DNA of 64,000 nucleotides, from positions 1 to 64,000 of the forward strand of contig DWZD01000019.1 of NCBI GenBank assembly GCA_019118345.1, given 5' to 3'. The notes below the pieces were generated by a model. The model was not told the DNA's origin, did no database searches, and worked only from the letters and a program-made list of their open reading frames with translations. Positions 20,201 to 30,229 of the stretch are shown piece by piece. Positions within the stretch are counted from its first letter, which is position 1; every line of letters starts with the position of its first letter. Both the position numbers and the translations under genes were made by a program. This DNA comes from Candidatus Desulfovibrio intestinavium (GTDB lineage Bacteria > Desulfobacterota > Desulfovibrionia > Desulfovibrionales > Desulfovibrionaceae).

Positions 20201-20414
20201 CGGCTGCGTGCCGCTGGCCATCAGTTCCGGCGCGGGCGCCAACAGCCGCCATGCCATCGGCACGGCCGTGGTGGGCGGCATGCTGGCGGCCACCTGCCTT
20301 GCCACCCTGTTCATTCCGTTCTTCTTCCGCTTCATCATGTCCGTTTCCCTGCGCCTGCAGGGCAAGCGCGATCCCAATGAAGGGAAGGGGCGCTACGAGG
20401 AGGACGACATATGA
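17217..20414 (+). CDS. RND efflux permease (AcrB/MexB family)
   Basis: 1065 aa; FLRRPILSSVISILITLVGALAMKALPIAQYPDLVPPTVSV; GIVVDDAIVVLENVER. Confidence 0.97.
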   Translation: MAASAKPNLFLRRPILSSVISILITLVGALAMKALPIAQYPDLVPPTVSVSAYYPGASAETIAATVLAPLEVNINGVENMLYMTSTASSGSGSGSINVYFSLGSDPDMALVNVNNKVNLAQTTLPESVRLQGVTVTKRSPAMLQVIALYSPDGRYDEVYLHNYMQVNIADELKRVPGVGDVSVFGQMDYSMRIWIQPDKLAKYKLSVSDIAAAIQEQNSQFSPGRLGDPPLPANAELSWQIDTQGRFSTPEQFGEIIVRTGEDSALLRLKDVARIEMGGKDYSVSSEMNGLKSRAMGIYLLPGANAISTGDAVTARLKELEKGFPDGIAYKVIVDTNDFVMESINEVINTLVEAMILVFIVVFVFLQNWRATLIPCIAVPVSIIGTFAGMYALGYSINTLTLFGMVLAIGIVVDDAIVVLENVERIMSTEHLPPKEATAKAMSEVTAPVIAIVLVLCAVFIPVSFMGGLAGQMYKQFAITISVSVVLSGIVALTLTPSLCSLLLKPHAHDHQPAKPFVIFNYLFTKTTHKYVRMVRFIKDSALRAFILFAIMIGAVVWLFRVVPGGLVPNEDQGYILGMAILDDGAVQTRTSDVTRLIADHLLKNPAVESVMTLNGLDITSMSTKSNYGTFFATLKPWSERKTPESSADAISASVMAVTMMQPEAVTIGFTPPPISGMSTTGGFECYIQMRGDGTSRDLEETANKFVTAAMSTDENGNRRYPAIGSLRSLFSTGAPQLYANLDRDRCKDMGINISDVFTAMNASFGAMYINDFNYLGRTFQVRMQAEADYRLLPESLHDVYVRTSNGEMVPLSAIMTLERRTAPQTMERYNVFPAAHLMGDPAPGYSSGQALAAMDQVAADVLSNDYALGWVGSALQEMLASADTTIIFVLALVMVFLILAAQYESWSLPLAVLTAVPFGVFGALVATWLRGLSNDVYFQVALVTLVGLAAKNAILIVEFAVEAWRDGRSLDVAAMHAARLRFRPIVMTSLAFILGCVPLAISSGAGANSRHAIGTAVVGGMLAATCLATLFIPFFFRFIMSVSLRLQGKRDPNEGKGRYEEDDI

Positions 20415-21952
20415 CCGCCTTTTCCCGCCTGCGGGCGCTGACCGCCTGCCTGACGGTGCTGTTCGTGCTGGGGGGCTGCTCGCTGGCCCCCAAATACGAA
20501 CGTGAAACCTTCGACATGCCGAGTCAGTGGCGCAAGGTGAATCTGGCCACCCAGCCGCTCTATACGGACTGGTGGAAGCGCTTTAACGATCCGGTGCTCA
20601 CCGCGCTGGTGGAAGAAGCCCTCAAGAACAACCTTGACCTCTCCGAGGGCATGGCCAAGATCGAATCCGCCGCGGCGCAGGCCGGGGTGGCGACCTCGGC
20701 TCTGTTCCCGCTGGTCTCAGGCAGCGCGGGCGCCGCCGCGCAGAGCAGTTCCGAACGGGCCGCCAATTACAACGCCCAGGCCAACCGGGCCAACACCACC
20801 TATCAGGGCGCGCTCAGCGCGGCCTGGGAGCTGGACTTCTGGGGCAAGTACCGCAATCAGCGCACCATGCTGACCGATGTGCTCATGAGCACCCTGCTCA
20901 GTCAGGAGGCCCTGCGCCTGTCCATTGCCAGCCAGACCGCGCAAAGCTACTTCGCCCTGCTGGCCCTCGACATGCAGCTGGCCACGGCCAACCGCACCCT
21001 CAAGAGCCGCGAGGAATCCTTCGGCATCTACACGAGCCGCTACCAGCAGGGCGACATCACCGAACTGGACTGGCAGCGCGCCCGCGCCGAAGTGGAAACC
21101 GCCCGTTCACAGCTGCACAGCGCCATGGTGGCCGTGGACTCGGCCGAAGCCGGTCTGGCCGTGCTGCTGGGCCGCTCGCCGCGCGAAATCATGGACGGCA
21201 CCATTGCACGCGGCCGCACCATCGAAAACATGCCCTCGCCGCCGGTGCTGCCCGAAGGCCTGCCATCGGATCTGCTCATGCGGCGGCCTGACGTGCGGGC
21301 CGCTGAGTTTCTGGTCATGGCCTACAATGCCAATATCGGCGTGGCCCGTGCCCAGTTCTTCCCGTCCATTTCCATCACCGGCGCGCTGGGCACGCTCAGC
21401 GCCTCCTTCGGGCATCTCTTCACCAATCCTTCCGGCACATGGAATTACGGGGCCACGGCCAGCGTGCCGCTGCTGGACTTCGGCTACAACTGGTACAACC
21501 TCAAGGACGCCGAGGCCCAGAAGAAGGCCGCCATTGCCGTCTACCGCAAGACCGTGGGCGAGGCCTTCTCGGACATTCGCTCGGCCTATGTGGCGCAGCG
21601 CGAAGCCAATGCCATCGTGGAAAGCTATCAGACGCAGGTGAAGAGCCTGCGCCGCGCGGTGGACATTGCCCGCCTGCAGTACGACAACGGCTATTCCGAC
21701 TACCTCACCGTGCTGGATGCCGAACGCCAGCTCTTCTCGGCCGAGCTGTCCCTGGCCAATGCCCTGCGCGACCGTCTGTACGCGGTGGTCGGCATGTGCA
21801 TGGCTCTCGGCGGCGGCTGGCAGGATCCCGGCGTAACGCCCGGCCCGGTGCTCGTGGACAGCGAGGCCCTTGTCGAGGCCCAGCGCACGGCCGGGCAAAA
21901 GACGCCCGCACCGGCGACTGCCGCGGCTCCGGCTGCCGCTGCGCCCCGCTAG
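20411..21952 (+). CDS. RND efflux outer-membrane lipoprotein (OprM/NodT family)
   Basis: GGCSLAPKYER lipobox; repeated OEP domains; overlaps permease stop by 4 nt. Confidence 0.95.
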   Translation: MTAFSRLRALTACLTVLFVLGGCSLAPKYERETFDMPSQWRKVNLATQPLYTDWWKRFNDPVLTALVEEALKNNLDLSEGMAKIESAAAQAGVATSALFPLVSGSAGAAAQSSSERAANYNAQANRANTTYQGALSAAWELDFWGKYRNQRTMLTDVLMSTLLSQEALRLSIASQTAQSYFALLALDMQLATANRTLKSREESFGIYTSRYQQGDITELDWQRARAEVETARSQLHSAMVAVDSAEAGLAVLLGRSPREIMDGTIARGRTIENMPSPPVLPEGLPSDLLMRRPDVRAAEFLVMAYNANIGVARAQFFPSISITGALGTLSASFGHLFTNPSGTWNYGATASVPLLDFGYNWYNLKDAEAQKKAAIAVYRKTVGEAFSDIRSAYVAQREANAIVESYQTQVKSLRRAVDIARLQYDNGYSDYLTVLDAERQLFSAELSLANALRDRLYAVVGMCMALGGGWQDPGVTPGPVLVDSEALVEAQRTAGQKTPAPATAAAPAAAAPR

Positions 21953-21975
21953 ACGCGACGCACATGGCGAGTTCC

Positions 21976-22009
21976 GCGCCCCTGTCCGGCAACGGACGGG
22001 GGCGCTTTG
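21976..22009 (+). terminator. Terminator after RND operon
   Basis: gcgcccctgtccg-gcaa-cggacgggggcgc followed by tttgt. Confidence 0.65.
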
Positions 22010-22114
22010 TCTGGCGGCCCTCGCCGCCCAGCCCGGCAGCCTTGACAGTCCGCGCCTGTCCCGGATAGGAGTGGCCCGAACATGCGTCGCCAAGCATGCG
22101 AAAAAGGAGAAATC

Positions 22115-23353
22115 ATGAGCGTCAAGAAACATCTGAGCCTGCCTGCCCAAATGGGTGTGGGCATGCTGCTGGGCGTGGCCGCGGGCGCGCTGGTGCAGCA
22201 TTTTGACATGGCCACGTCCTGGTTCCAGCCCTTCGGTCAATTGTTCATCAATCTTGTCCGCATGGTGGTGGTGCCGCTGGTTATCGTCTCCCTTGTCTCA
22301 GGGGCCGCCAGCGTGGGCGATGTGGGCCGTCTGGGCCGCATGGCGGGCAAGACGCTGGTCTATTATTTCCTGACCACTGCCGTGGCCATTGTCATCGGCC
22401 TGATCCTCGGCAATCTTCTCCATCCCGGCGCGGGACTCGATCTGGCCCATGACGTTGCGCAAAACAAGGCCTCCGCCACGCCGCCGAGCCTGGTCAAGGT
22501 GCTCATGGACATTGTGCCCGTCAATCCCATGGACGCCCTCTCCAAGGGCAATATGCTGCAAATCATCTTCTTTGCCGTCATGCTGGGCTTTTCGCTCAGC
22601 GTCTGCGGCGAAAAGGGCCGGCCCGCAGTGGCCATTTTCGACAGCCTGACCGAGGCCATGCTGCGCATGACCCATATGGTCATGCTGTATGCGCCCATCG
22701 GCGTCTTTGCCCTCATGACCGTGGCCGTGGGCAATCACGGTCTGGGCGTGCTGCTGCCGCTCATCAAGCTGGTGGGGGTCATGTATCTGGGCTGCGTCAT
22801 CCATGTGCTGGTGGTCTATCTGCCCATTATCCGCTGGAGCGGCATCCGGCCCGGGCATTTCTTCCGCATGCTCGGCGCGCCCTTGCTCATCGCCTTTTCG
22901 TCCTGCTCCAGCGCGGCCGCGCTTTCGTCCAACATGGAAGGCGTGCAGCGGCTCGGCGCCTCGCGCACCGTGGCCAGCTTTTCCATCCCGTTGGGCAATA
23001 CCATCAACATGGACGGCACGGCCATCTACATGGGCGTGGTGGCCATCTTTGCCGCCGAGCTGTACGGCGTGCCCATGCCCTTTGACAAGCAGCTCGCCGT
23101 CCTGCTCATGGGCATTCTGGCCTCGGTGGGGACAATGGGCGTGCCCGGCGCCGGCCTGCTCATGATCACCATGGTGCTGACCCAGGTGGGCATTCCGCTG
23201 GAGGCCGTCGGCATTGTGGCAGGCATCGACCGGGTGCTGGACATGGCCCGCACCACCATCAACGTCCTGGGCGATGCCACCGGCGCCATCTGCATTTCCA
23301 AGCTGGAAAAGGATCTGGATCCCGAACGCGGGGCGCGCATGGCCGAGGACTAG
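22115..23353 (+). CDS. Dicarboxylate/amino acid:cation symporter (DAACS family)
   Basis: AFSSCSSAAALSSNMEG, PLGNTINMDGTAIYMGV motifs; aaggagaaatcATG. Confidence 0.93.
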   Translation: MSVKKHLSLPAQMGVGMLLGVAAGALVQHFDMATSWFQPFGQLFINLVRMVVVPLVIVSLVSGAASVGDVGRLGRMAGKTLVYYFLTTAVAIVIGLILGNLLHPGAGLDLAHDVAQNKASATPPSLVKVLMDIVPVNPMDALSKGNMLQIIFFAVMLGFSLSVCGEKGRPAVAIFDSLTEAMLRMTHMVMLYAPIGVFALMTVAVGNHGLGVLLPLIKLVGVMYLGCVIHVLVVYLPIIRWSGIRPGHFFRMLGAPLLIAFSSCSSAAALSSNMEGVQRLGASRTVASFSIPLGNTINMDGTAIYMGVVAIFAAELYGVPMPFDKQLAVLLMGILASVGTMGVPGAGLLMITMVLTQVGIPLEAVGIVAGIDRVLDMARTTINVLGDATGAICISKLEKDLDPERGARMAED

Positions 23354-23406
23354 TCGGCCCGGCTGCGGCCCGCCGCCACGACGCCACCGGAAACGGAGGC
23401 GACGGC

Positions 23407-23450
23407 CAAAGGGGAGTTCTCGTTCGCGGGGACTCCCTTTTGGCATCTTT
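23407..23450 (+). terminator. Terminator after symporter gene
   Basis: ccaaaggggagt...gactcccttttgg followed by T-rich tract. Confidence 0.65.
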
Positions 23451-23524
23451 GCCGACGACGCCACATGGGGCAGAGGCTCGCCCGCTCGCTAGGCCGCGCG
23501 GCGGCGAACAAGGCCGGGGCGGCC

Positions 23525-24319
23525 TCAGCGCGCGGCAAGCGGACTCATGGCCCGCAGCAGATTGATGAACAACCCTGCAATGCCGCTGATGAACTCGGCC
23601 ACATGCTCGGCCATGATGTAAAGCAGCAGACTCAAAAAGAAGAAGCCCACGGCAATCTTGACGGGAAAACCAAATTCCATGATGTGGATTTGCGGCGAGG
23701 TGCGCGCCATCATGCCCAGGGCCACTTCCACGAGAAAAAGGGCCACCATGACCGGCGCCGAGATCTTGAGGGCCAGAATGAACACGTCCGCCGACAGAAG
23801 GAGCACCTGATCAAGAACAAGCCGCCCCACGGTCACGCCGCCGGGAGGCACGATGGCAAAGCTGGCCGCAAAGCCCTGCAGCATATGGAGGTGCCCATCC
23901 AGCACGAGAAAGGTCAGGGCCGTCACCATCCAGATGAAGAAGGCCGTGGCGCCGGTCTGATTGCCCGAGATGGGATCGGCAAAGTTGATCATGGTGAAGC
24001 CCATCTGAAAGCCGAGCAGTTCGCCGCCGGACTGTATGCCCATGAAGAGGAAGTTGACCGCCATGCCCAGCACCAGCCCCAGCACCACTTCGCCCAGGAG
24101 CATGAGCACCATTTCAAAGGGATGCTGGGGCATGAGCGCCCCGCTGACTGAGAGATGCGGCCAGACGCCGAGGGTCAGCACGACGGAAATGGCGGCCTTG
24201 ACGGTGATGGGAATATTCTGGGTGGAAAAGATGGGCAGCATGAAGACCACGATGCTTATGCGCATCAGGGTCAGGATAAGGCTGAGCACCGTTGCCGCAT
24301 CATAGGAAAAGATGTTCAT
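23525..24319 (-). CDS. fliR: Flagellar biosynthesis protein FliR
   Basis: RISIVVFMLPIFSTQNIPITVKAAISVVLTL; GELLGFQMGFTMINFADP. Confidence 0.93.
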   Translation of the reverse strand: MNIFSYDAATVLSLILTLMRISIVVFMLPIFSTQNIPITVKAAISVVLTLGVWPHLSVSGALMPQHPFEMVLMLLGEVVLGLVLGMAVNFLFMGIQSGGELLGFQMGFTMINFADPISGNQTGATAFFIWMVTALTFLVLDGHLHMLQGFAASFAIVPPGGVTVGRLVLDQVLLLSADVFILALKISAPVMVALFLVEVALGMMARTSPQIHIMEFGFPVKIAVGFFFLSLLLYIMAEHVAEFISGIAGLFINLLRAMSPLAAR

Positions 24320-24425
24320 ATTGCCGTGTGCCCTTGTTTTCCGCCCGGCATCCGACAGGAGAAGGCGTCCGCACCGGGCTGCCGCCGGCAGATCGGAGGC
24401 GGCCCGGCCCGATGCCGTGCCCGGT

Positions 24426-25205
24426 TCAGGCCGTCACCACCGTACCCAGCGGCGCGTCCTCGCGCAGGTAGCGCCAGAGGCTCGAGGGCTGGCGTCCGTC
24501 CAGAATGAGGGCGCTGCCGCAGCCCGCGTCCAGCGCATGCAGGCAGGAACGCACCTTGGGAATCATGCCGCCGTTGATGACGCCCTCGGCCACCAGCGCC
24601 TCGCTGCGGGCGCGGTTCAGCGCCGGGACAAGCTGCTTGTCGGCATCCAGCACGCCGGGCACGTCGGAGATCAGCACAAAGCAATCGGCCCGCAAGGCCC
24701 CGGCCAGCGCGCCGGCTGCCGTGTCGGCATTGATGTTCAGGGGCTGCCCGTCGGCATCGGAGGCCACCGGGGCCACCACCGGCACAAAGCCCCCCGCCAG
24801 CAGACATTCCACCAGTGCGGCGTCCACCCTGTCAACCTCGCCCACCCGGCCAAGGGCCGGATTGCGGACAGAGGCCAGCAACAGACCGCCGTCCCGCCCG
24901 GAAATGCCGGCGGCGCGCACCCCGTGCCCGGCAAAGCGGCGCACCACGTCCTTGTTGACCTGCCCGCAGAGCACCATTTCCACGGCCTGCATGGTGGCCT
25001 CATCCGTGACCCGCAAGCCGTTCTCGAAACGGCTTTCGATATGCAGGCGTTCCAGCATGGCGCTGATTTGCGGGCCGCCGCCGTGCACCACCACGCAGCG
25101 CGTGCCCTCCCGCGTCAGCCGGGCCAGATCGCCCGCAAAGGCCGCGCACAATGCTTCCTTGTCCATGGCGTGCCCGCCGAATTTGATTACCACGGTCTGC
25201 GGCAT
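24426..25205 (-). CDS. argB: Acetylglutamate kinase
   Basis: VVIKFGGHAMDKE; CVVVHGGGPQI; GVINGGMIPKVRSCLHAL. Confidence 0.95.
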   Translation of the reverse strand: MPQTVVIKFGGHAMDKEALCAAFAGDLARLTREGTRCVVVHGGGPQISAMLERLHIESRFENGLRVTDEATMQAVEMVLCGQVNKDVVRRFAGHGVRAAGISGRDGGLLLASVRNPALGRVGEVDRVDAALVECLLAGGFVPVVAPVASDADGQPLNINADTAAGALAGALRADCFVLISDVPGVLDADKQLVPALNRARSEALVAEGVINGGMIPKVRSCLHALDAGCGSALILDGRQPSSLWRYLREDAPLGTVVTA

Positions 25206-25476
25206 CTTCCACCTCCTTTGGGGGACAGGCCGACCGCCCGCCCGCACAAAAAAATCTGTAGCATCGGGGCCTGCCCCCTGCAAGCGCAATTGCCTTGCCG
25301 GGACAAATAGGATAGTCCAAGCTGTTGCGGCAGCAGCCCGTTCCGGCCCGGGCCGGAGGCACGTTGCCCGCGCGCGGCGGCCCCTGCGGCGCGCGGCGTC
25401 GGGACGGACGCGGGGTCAGGCTGCCCTCCCCTCTTCAACCCCTGTTCCGGCGGCATGAACCGCCCGAGGATTTCCC

Positions 25477-26868
25477 ATGAACGTGGTTACCCGCTTCGCT
25501 CCCAGCCCTACCGGGCACCTGCATATCGGCGGCGCGCGCACCGCCATTTTCTGCTGGCTGCTGGCCCGCCATTACGGCGGTCAATTCCATCTGCGCATCG
25601 AAGACACCGACCTTTTGCGCTCCAAACAGGAATATACGGATTCCATCCTTGCCTCCATGCGCTGGCTGGGGCTGGACTGGGATGGGCCCCTCAATTACCA
25701 GACCCAGCGCACGGCTCTCTACAACGAGTATGTGGACAGGCTGCTGGCCAGCGGACACGCCTACTGGTGTTCCTGCACGCCCGAAGAGGTGGAGGCCATG
25801 CGCGAAAAGGCCCGCGCCCAGGGCCTCAAGCCCCGTTACAACGGCTGCTGCCGCGAACGCAACCTCGGCCCCGGCGAAGGGCGTTGCGTGCGCCTCAAGG
25901 CTCCGCTGGCAGGCAAGGTGGTCTTTGACGATCTCGTCAAGGGCACCATTGCCGTGGATGTGAGCGAGCTGGACGACATGGTCATCCGGCGCGCCGACGG
26001 CATGCCCACCTACAACATGGCCGTGGTGGTGGACGATCACGAAATGGGCATCACCCACGTCATCCGCGGCGACGACCATGTGTCCAACACTCCGCGCCAG
26101 ATTCTCATTTACGAGGCCCTCGGCCTGCCCGTGCCCCGTTTCGGTCATGTGCCCATGATTCTCGGCCCCGACCGCCAGAAACTTTCCAAGCGCCACGGCG
26201 CGCGGGCCGTCATCGAATACCAGAACGACGGCCTCCTGCCGCAGGCCCTGGTCAACTATCTTGTCCGTCTGGGCTGGTCGCACGGCGATCAGGAAATCTT
26301 CAGCCGCGAGGAACTGATCGCATACTTTGACGGCAGCAATCTCAATCCCGCTGCCGCCGCCTTTGATCCGGCCAAGCTGGAATGGTGCAATGCCCACTTC
26401 ATGCGCGAGCTGCCCCTGACCGAACTGGCCGGTCTGGTCAAACCCTTTGCCGAACAGGCAGGCTATGACATGGCCGCGTTGGACGCTTCCCGCCTCGAAG
26501 CTCTTTGCCACATGTTCCGCGAGCGCGCCGCCAACCTCAAGGCGCTGGCGGAAAATTTCGCGCCCTTGCTGACCCCGGCGGCCGCCCTGGCCTATGACGA
26601 AAAGGCGACGGCCAAGAACTTCAGCGAGACCGGCAAGCGGCACCTTGCCGCCCTCGGCCCGGTTTTTGCCGCCACGGATTTCTCGCAGGCCGCGCTGGAA
26701 GCCGCCCTGCAGGGCTATGTGGAAGGCAACGGCCTCAAGTTCAAGGATGTGGCCCCGGCCCTGCGCACCGCGCTCATGGGCTTCATGGGCGGCCCGCATC
26801 TGCCGGAAATCATGGCCTTCCTCGGCCGGGACGAAACCCTGGCCCGCCTCGCACGGGCCGCCGCCTGA
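25477..26868 (+). CDS. gltX: Glutamyl-tRNA synthetase
   Basis: VVTRFAPSPTGHLHIGGARTAIF; KLSKRHGA. Confidence 0.97.
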   Translation: MNVVTRFAPSPTGHLHIGGARTAIFCWLLARHYGGQFHLRIEDTDLLRSKQEYTDSILASMRWLGLDWDGPLNYQTQRTALYNEYVDRLLASGHAYWCSCTPEEVEAMREKARAQGLKPRYNGCCRERNLGPGEGRCVRLKAPLAGKVVFDDLVKGTIAVDVSELDDMVIRRADGMPTYNMAVVVDDHEMGITHVIRGDDHVSNTPRQILIYEALGLPVPRFGHVPMILGPDRQKLSKRHGARAVIEYQNDGLLPQALVNYLVRLGWSHGDQEIFSREELIAYFDGSNLNPAAAAFDPAKLEWCNAHFMRELPLTELAGLVKPFAEQAGYDMAALDASRLEALCHMFRERAANLKALAENFAPLLTPAAALAYDEKATAKNFSETGKRHLAALGPVFAATDFSQAALEAALQGYVEGNGLKFKDVAPALRTALMGFMGGPHLPEIMAFLGRDETLARLARAAA

Positions 26869-26906
26869 TGCCCGGCGGCCCTGAGCCGTATTCCGTCTTT
26901 GCGCAC

Positions 26907-26934
26907 GGCCCGTTGCCTTGGCAACGGGCCTTTT
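26907..26934 (+). terminator. gltX terminator
   Basis: ggcccgttgcc-ttggcaacgggcc-tttt. Confidence 0.8.
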
Positions 26935-26948
26935 GTCTGTCCGGCGGC

Positions 26949-26984
26949 AAAAGGCGGCCCGCCCCGCACGGGGAAGGCCGCCTC
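26949..26984 (-). terminator. Terminator for nhaC-family gene (minus strand)
   Basis: aggcggcc/ggccgcct stem with T4 on the minus strand. Confidence 0.6.
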
Positions 26985-27008
26985 AGCTGAACGGAAGAAC
27001 CCGCGTCC

Positions 27009-28559
27009 TCAGGCAATCGTTTGCCGATCGCCGTGGGTGCGCAGCACCAGCATGGTGACAATCATGACCAGCAGTCCGGCCCCCAGACTGGGCAGGAGCG
27101 CGCCGCCGGTAAAGCCCGCCACCACATAGCCCACCAGACTGCTGCCCGCCACAATGAAGGCATAGGGCATCTGGGTGGACACATGCTCGATATGGGTGCA
27201 GGCCGCGCCGGCGCTGGACAGGATGGTGGTATCGGAAATGGGCGAGCAGTGATCGCCGAAGACGCTGCCCGCGAGGGTGGCCGACAGGCAGACCAGCACA
27301 AGGCTGGGGTCAACCTGCTGGGCCACGGGCACGACAATGGGAATCAGGATGCCAAAGGTGCCCCAGGCCGTACCGGTGGAAAAGCTCAGGAAACCGGCCA
27401 GAATGAAGATGATGGCCGGCAGAAGGCCGCCGGTCATGCCGCCGTCGGCCTCCACAAGGGTGCGCACATAGGCCGGGGTCTGCAGCAGATTCTGGCAGAC
27501 GCCGGAAATGGTCCAGGCCAGCACGAGAATGATGTTGGCGGGCATCATGGCCTTCATGCCCTGCACGGCTCCATCCATGAAGGTCTTGAGGGACATGCGC
27601 CCGAGGGCCACAAACTGGATGAAGGCAATGACCATAGCCCCGAAGGAGGCCAGCACCAGCGCCTTGGCCGCCGTGCAGTTGCCGAAGGCCCCGGCCAGCG
27701 TATGGTATTGGGGATCGTCCCCCCAATAGCCGCCGTTGTAGAGCAGGGCCAGCACCGCGAGGACGATGAGGCCGCCGATGGGCACGAGCATATCGGCCAG
27801 GTGCCCCTTGCCGCTGACTTCCGGCTGCTTGCGGGCCTCCTCCACTTCCTCCTCGGACGCGCCGACATGGCCCTCGAGGGCGCGCTGCTCGGCCTTGCGC
27901 ATGGGGCCGAAATCGAAACGGCCCAGACAGACCATGACCACCATGACCAGGGACAGCAGGGCATAGAAATTGTAGGGAATGGTGGCCACAAAAGCGGCAA
28001 AGTCGCTCTCGAAGGCCCCGGTGGCCTTGAGGTTGCTGCCCACGGCAGCGGCCCAGCTGGAGATGGGGGCAATGATGCAGATGGGCGCGGCAGTGGCGTC
28101 AATGATATAGGCCAGCTTGGCGCGCGAAATCCTGAAGCTGTCCGTCACCGGGCGCATGACCGTGCCCACGGTGAGGCAGTTGAAATAGTCGTCGATGAAG
28201 ATGAAGAGGCCGAGGCCGGACGTGGACAGCATGGCCGAGCGCCGGCTGGTGATGCGCCGGGTGGCCCATTTGCCGTAGGCCCGGGTGCCCCCGGCCATGG
28301 CAATGACATAGACCAGCGCGCCCAGCAGAGTGCAGAAGAGGATGATGTTGAAATCCAGCTTGCTGACCATGACGGCAAAGGCCGTTTCCACCGGTTTGAC
28401 CAGCAGCGGGCCGGAACCTGTGCCGATGGTGTGAATGACCGTTCCGCTGAGAATGCCGAGGAACAGGGAGGAAATGACTTCCTTGGTCAGCAGGGCCAGG
28501 GTAATGGCGACAATGGGCGGCAGCAGGGACAGCCAGCCTGCGGCTTCAAACGGCTCCAT
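27009..28559 (-). CDS. Na+/H+ antiporter, NhaC family
   Basis: GLFIFIDDYFNCLTVGTVMRPVTDSFRISRAKLAYIIDATAAPICIIAPISSWAA. Confidence 0.9.
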   Translation of the reverse strand: MEPFEAAGWLSLLPPIVAITLALLTKEVISSLFLGILSGTVIHTIGTGSGPLLVKPVETAFAVMVSKLDFNIILFCTLLGALVYVIAMAGGTRAYGKWATRRITSRRSAMLSTSGLGLFIFIDDYFNCLTVGTVMRPVTDSFRISRAKLAYIIDATAAPICIIAPISSWAAAVGSNLKATGAFESDFAAFVATIPYNFYALLSLVMVVMVCLGRFDFGPMRKAEQRALEGHVGASEEEVEEARKQPEVSGKGHLADMLVPIGGLIVLAVLALLYNGGYWGDDPQYHTLAGAFGNCTAAKALVLASFGAMVIAFIQFVALGRMSLKTFMDGAVQGMKAMMPANIILVLAWTISGVCQNLLQTPAYVRTLVEADGGMTGGLLPAIIFILAGFLSFSTGTAWGTFGILIPIVVPVAQQVDPSLVLVCLSATLAGSVFGDHCSPISDTTILSSAGAACTHIEHVSTQMPYAFIVAGSSLVGYVVAGFTGGALLPSLGAGLLVMIVTMLVLRTHGDRQTIA

Positions 28560-28586
28560 GACAACTCCGTGGGTTGGGGATGGGGA

Positions 28587-29009
28587 TCAGGAATTCTGGC
28601 TCAGGATCAGCTCGACCTCATCAACGCTGAGGCCGGCATTGCGGGCTATCTGCCGGGCCGAGAGGCCCTTGCGCTGCCCGTTGAGGATGAGTTCGCGCAA
28701 AAACTGCGGCGAACGGGTAATGCCTTCCGCCTGCTCCAGCAAACGGCGCAGGGTTTGCGCGCGCTGTTCGAGCTTTTCATCCAGATTGCGCAGTTCGGCC
28801 TGACGCTGGGCAAAGGTGGCCACGATTTCCTTCTCCAGACGGGCGTTCATTTCGATGCGGTTCAGCAAATCCTGCTGATTGCCCTGCAGGGTATTGAGCA
28901 GGCGCTCGGAATTTCGCAACCGCAGATAGAAAAAGAGGACGCCGCACAGGATGAGCAGCTCCATGACGGAAAACAGGATAATCAGTCCCAGCTGGAGATA
29001 GTCGTTCAT
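28587..29009 (-). CDS. Membrane-anchored coiled-coil protein with C-terminal HTH-like segment, DUF2802-like
   Basis: TM then coiled coil; LSARQIARNAGLSVDEVELIL. Confidence 0.6.
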   Translation of the reverse strand: MNDYLQLGLIILFSVMELLILCGVLFFYLRLRNSERLLNTLQGNQQDLLNRIEMNARLEKEIVATFAQRQAELRNLDEKLEQRAQTLRRLLEQAEGITRSPQFLRELILNGQRKGLSARQIARNAGLSVDEVELILSQNS

Positions 29010-29338
29010 ACACGTACATTGAGCAGGTTTCCCACCAGCGGCGAGCCGGAGGGGCGGGGTTCCTCTTCCTCTTGCGGCACAAGCGGCGGCCTGCGCCGTC
29101 TGCGGCTGCCGAATTGTGCGCCCGACTGTCCCTGATCGTGGGCATCAGTATTGATGGCGCTGCCCTCGGTCTTGGGTTCGCTTTTTTCGACCAGCTGCAA
29201 CTGCTGCTTGGCCATTTCGGTGGCAAGCGCCTGCGACATGGCCAGCGCAGCCTGCGGCGCGTTGGTTGTGGCAGAAACCAACGGCGCGGCAAGCCCGGTC
29301 TGGGCATACAGCACGGCCATGGTGGATTGGATGCTCAC
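29006..29338 (-). CDS. Hypothetical protein in flagellar gene cluster
   Basis: GTG start with ggaggggaacc RBS; overlaps the next gene by 4 nt. Confidence 0.55.
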   Translation of the reverse strand: MSIQSTMAVLYAQTGLAAPLVSATTNAPQAALAMSQALATEMAKQQLQLVEKSEPKTEGSAINTDAHDQGQSGAQFGSRRRRRPPLVPQEEEEPRPSGSPLVGNLLNVRV

Positions 29339-29590
29339 CGGTTCCCCTCCCGGACAAGGCTTCCGTCCCGTTTGTCTGTGACAATGATCTGGCATGCGAC
29401 ATGGGAGCGATGGCGCCGGAAGGCCTTTCGCCGTCCTCGCTGGCGAAGCGCCGCAGGATTGGCTGCGCCGCGACCGCTCCGCCCGTGCCGCCCCGGTGAA
29501 GGCCCGTCAGGCCGCCCCGGGCCGTGCATGGCCCCCAGTCTGTCTCCTCATATTCCCCGCGTAAAGGTTTTTTACATCCGCCCCGGGGCA

Positions 29591-30229
29591 TCAGTGCCCC
29601 AGATAGCTCTCCACCAGCACATCTTCAATCTGTCCGTGGATCAGATAGCTGTTCACCACGGAGGTCAAGTCCTTCTTGATGGTTTCCCGGTTGGTCGCCG
29701 CAAGCAGGAAATCCAGCGTCTTGTTGCGCAGATAGTAGTACATGGCATCGCGCACGGTCATCAGCTGCTGTTCGATTTCGGTATTGATGATTTCCTTCTT
29801 GGCAATGGTGGAAAAACGGCAGACCAGGAACGTCATATTGCCCGCATCATCCCGGACAGGCACCCAGAAGGGTTCCAGCTCATAGACAAAATCCTTGTCC
29901 GCTGCCGGAATCTCCGGCGGCTTGACCACGATGACCTCGGGCTTGGGCGGCTCCACCGGCGGCGGCGGCACGCGAAAAACAAACCACCAGACAGCCGCGG
30001 CCACCGCAATGAGCGCGGCAATGCCGCCGATGACAAGTTTTTTCCTGCTTCGGGGTTCTTCCTGCACCACGGCGGGAGCGGTGGTTGTCCGCTCCACCGG
30101 CGGCAGGGGCTTTTCTTCCGGTTCGCGCAAAAATGGCGCATCATCCAGATCCAGCTCGACCTTGCCGCCCCCGGACGGAGCGACTTCCACCTGGAGATCG
30201 TCCTTTTCCTTTACCTTGTCGTCCGCCAC
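29591..30229 (-). CDS. fliL: Flagellar basal body-associated protein FliL
   Basis: KKLVIGGIAALIAVAAAVWWFVF TM then FliL domain (VCRFSTIAKKEIINTEIEQQLMTVRDAMYYYLRNKT). Confidence 0.85.
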   Translation of the reverse strand: MADDKVKEKDDLQVEVAPSGGGKVELDLDDAPFLREPEEKPLPPVERTTTAPAVVQEEPRSRKKLVIGGIAALIAVAAAVWWFVFRVPPPPVEPPKPEVIVVKPPEIPAADKDFVYELEPFWVPVRDDAGNMTFLVCRFSTIAKKEIINTEIEQQLMTVRDAMYYYLRNKTLDFLLAATNRETIKKDLTSVVNSYLIHGQIEDVLVESYLGH